DNA from: Nemopilema nomurai
Taxonomy: Eukaryota > Cnidaria > Scyphozoa > Rhizostomeae > Rhizostomatidae
Direction: 5' to 3'
Assembly: GCA_003864495.1 (NCBI GenBank)
Contig: ML133474.1
Location: forward strand, 784,550 to 848,549
DNA length: 64,000 bases
The notes beneath the pieces were generated by a model. The model was not told the origin of the DNA. It did not search any database and worked only from the letters and a program-made list of their open reading frames with translations. Positions 63,648 to 64,000 of this stretch are shown here, in pieces (within the stretch, counting starts at the first letter, position 1; the number at the start of each line of letters is the position of its first letter). The position numbers were made by a program, and so were the translations under genes.

Positions 63648-64000
63648 TGTGACCAGACCAAGATGGAAGTGGATGATGAGCCAGAGGATGAAAGTGCTAC
63701 CACTCATGAAGATCAGCAGAAAGTGACAGAAGGAAACGAAGAGATGGTTGCAGATGTTGTCTCAGATGATTGTGACCAGGCCAAGTTAGAAGTGGAAGAT
63801 GAGCCAGAGGATGAAAGTGCTACATCTGATGAAAATGCGCATAAAGTGACAGAAGGAAACGAAGAGGTGGTTGAAGATGCTGTCTCAGATGATTGTGACC
63901 AGGCCAAGATAGAAGTGGAAGATGAGCCAGAGGATGAAAGTGCTACATCTGATGAAAATACGCATAAAGTGACAGAAGGAAACGAAGAGGTGGTTGAAGA
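62508..64000 (+). repeat. 123-bp coding tandem repeat, 12 units and part of a 13th (copy B)
   Basis: Units start every 123 bases from 62508 to 63984 and run off the window. Typical unit: EIVADAVSDDCDQAK plus MEVEDEPEDESATTHEDQQK. Several unit subtypes (IVADAV, LVEDPV, VIEDAV) recur in blocks, which suggests multi-unit duplications. The tenth unit carries the TAA at 63645-63647. Confidence 0.97.

Overview
The window is nuclear DNA of an invertebrate animal. It is AT-rich, has GT-AG introns, and carries metazoan genes (C1GALT1, PPP4R1) and degraded transposons. A cnidarian-like host is my best guess, but the sequence does not fix the phylum. No prokaryotic operon, CRISPR array, rRNA or convincing tRNA was seen.

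Layout. 1-1,080: relic of a Ty3/gypsy-type retrotransposon pol region (minus). 4,020-5,342: intronless RBM12-like RNA-binding protein (minus). 9,969-10,940: intronless C1GALT1-type core-1 galactosyltransferase (minus). 13,720-36,829: a complete PPP4R1 orthologue (protein phosphatase 4 regulatory subunit 1, minus). I could resolve it into 19 coding exons that join without a frame break into 959 codons. 39,540-40,646: intronless atypical SDR/epimerase-like protein (minus). 42,214-44,764: hAT transposase with two nonsense codons and two frameshifts (minus). 46,474-53,536: ANKRD26-like gene, copy A (plus, 9 coding exons, 1,576 codons), with six ankyrin repeats, an acidic 41-residue repeat array, a second 23-residue repeat array and a long coiled coil. 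56,887-59,405: broken piggyBac element. 60,008-64,000+: copy B of the ANKRD26-like gene, a tandem duplicate cut by the window end.

The most interesting part is the tandem pair at 46-64 kb. The ankyrin exons and some introns are almost identical between the copies. The large repeat exon has diverged strongly, and each copy has its own homogenised version of the 123-bp repeat. Copy B has an in-frame TAA in its tenth repeat, while the same frame stays open to the window end. The conventional genes (RBM12-like, C1GALT1, PPP4R1, SDR) show no shared pathway and look like ordinary neighbours. Exon coordinates were derived by hand from reading frame, splice sites and family similarity; no alignment program or database was run.
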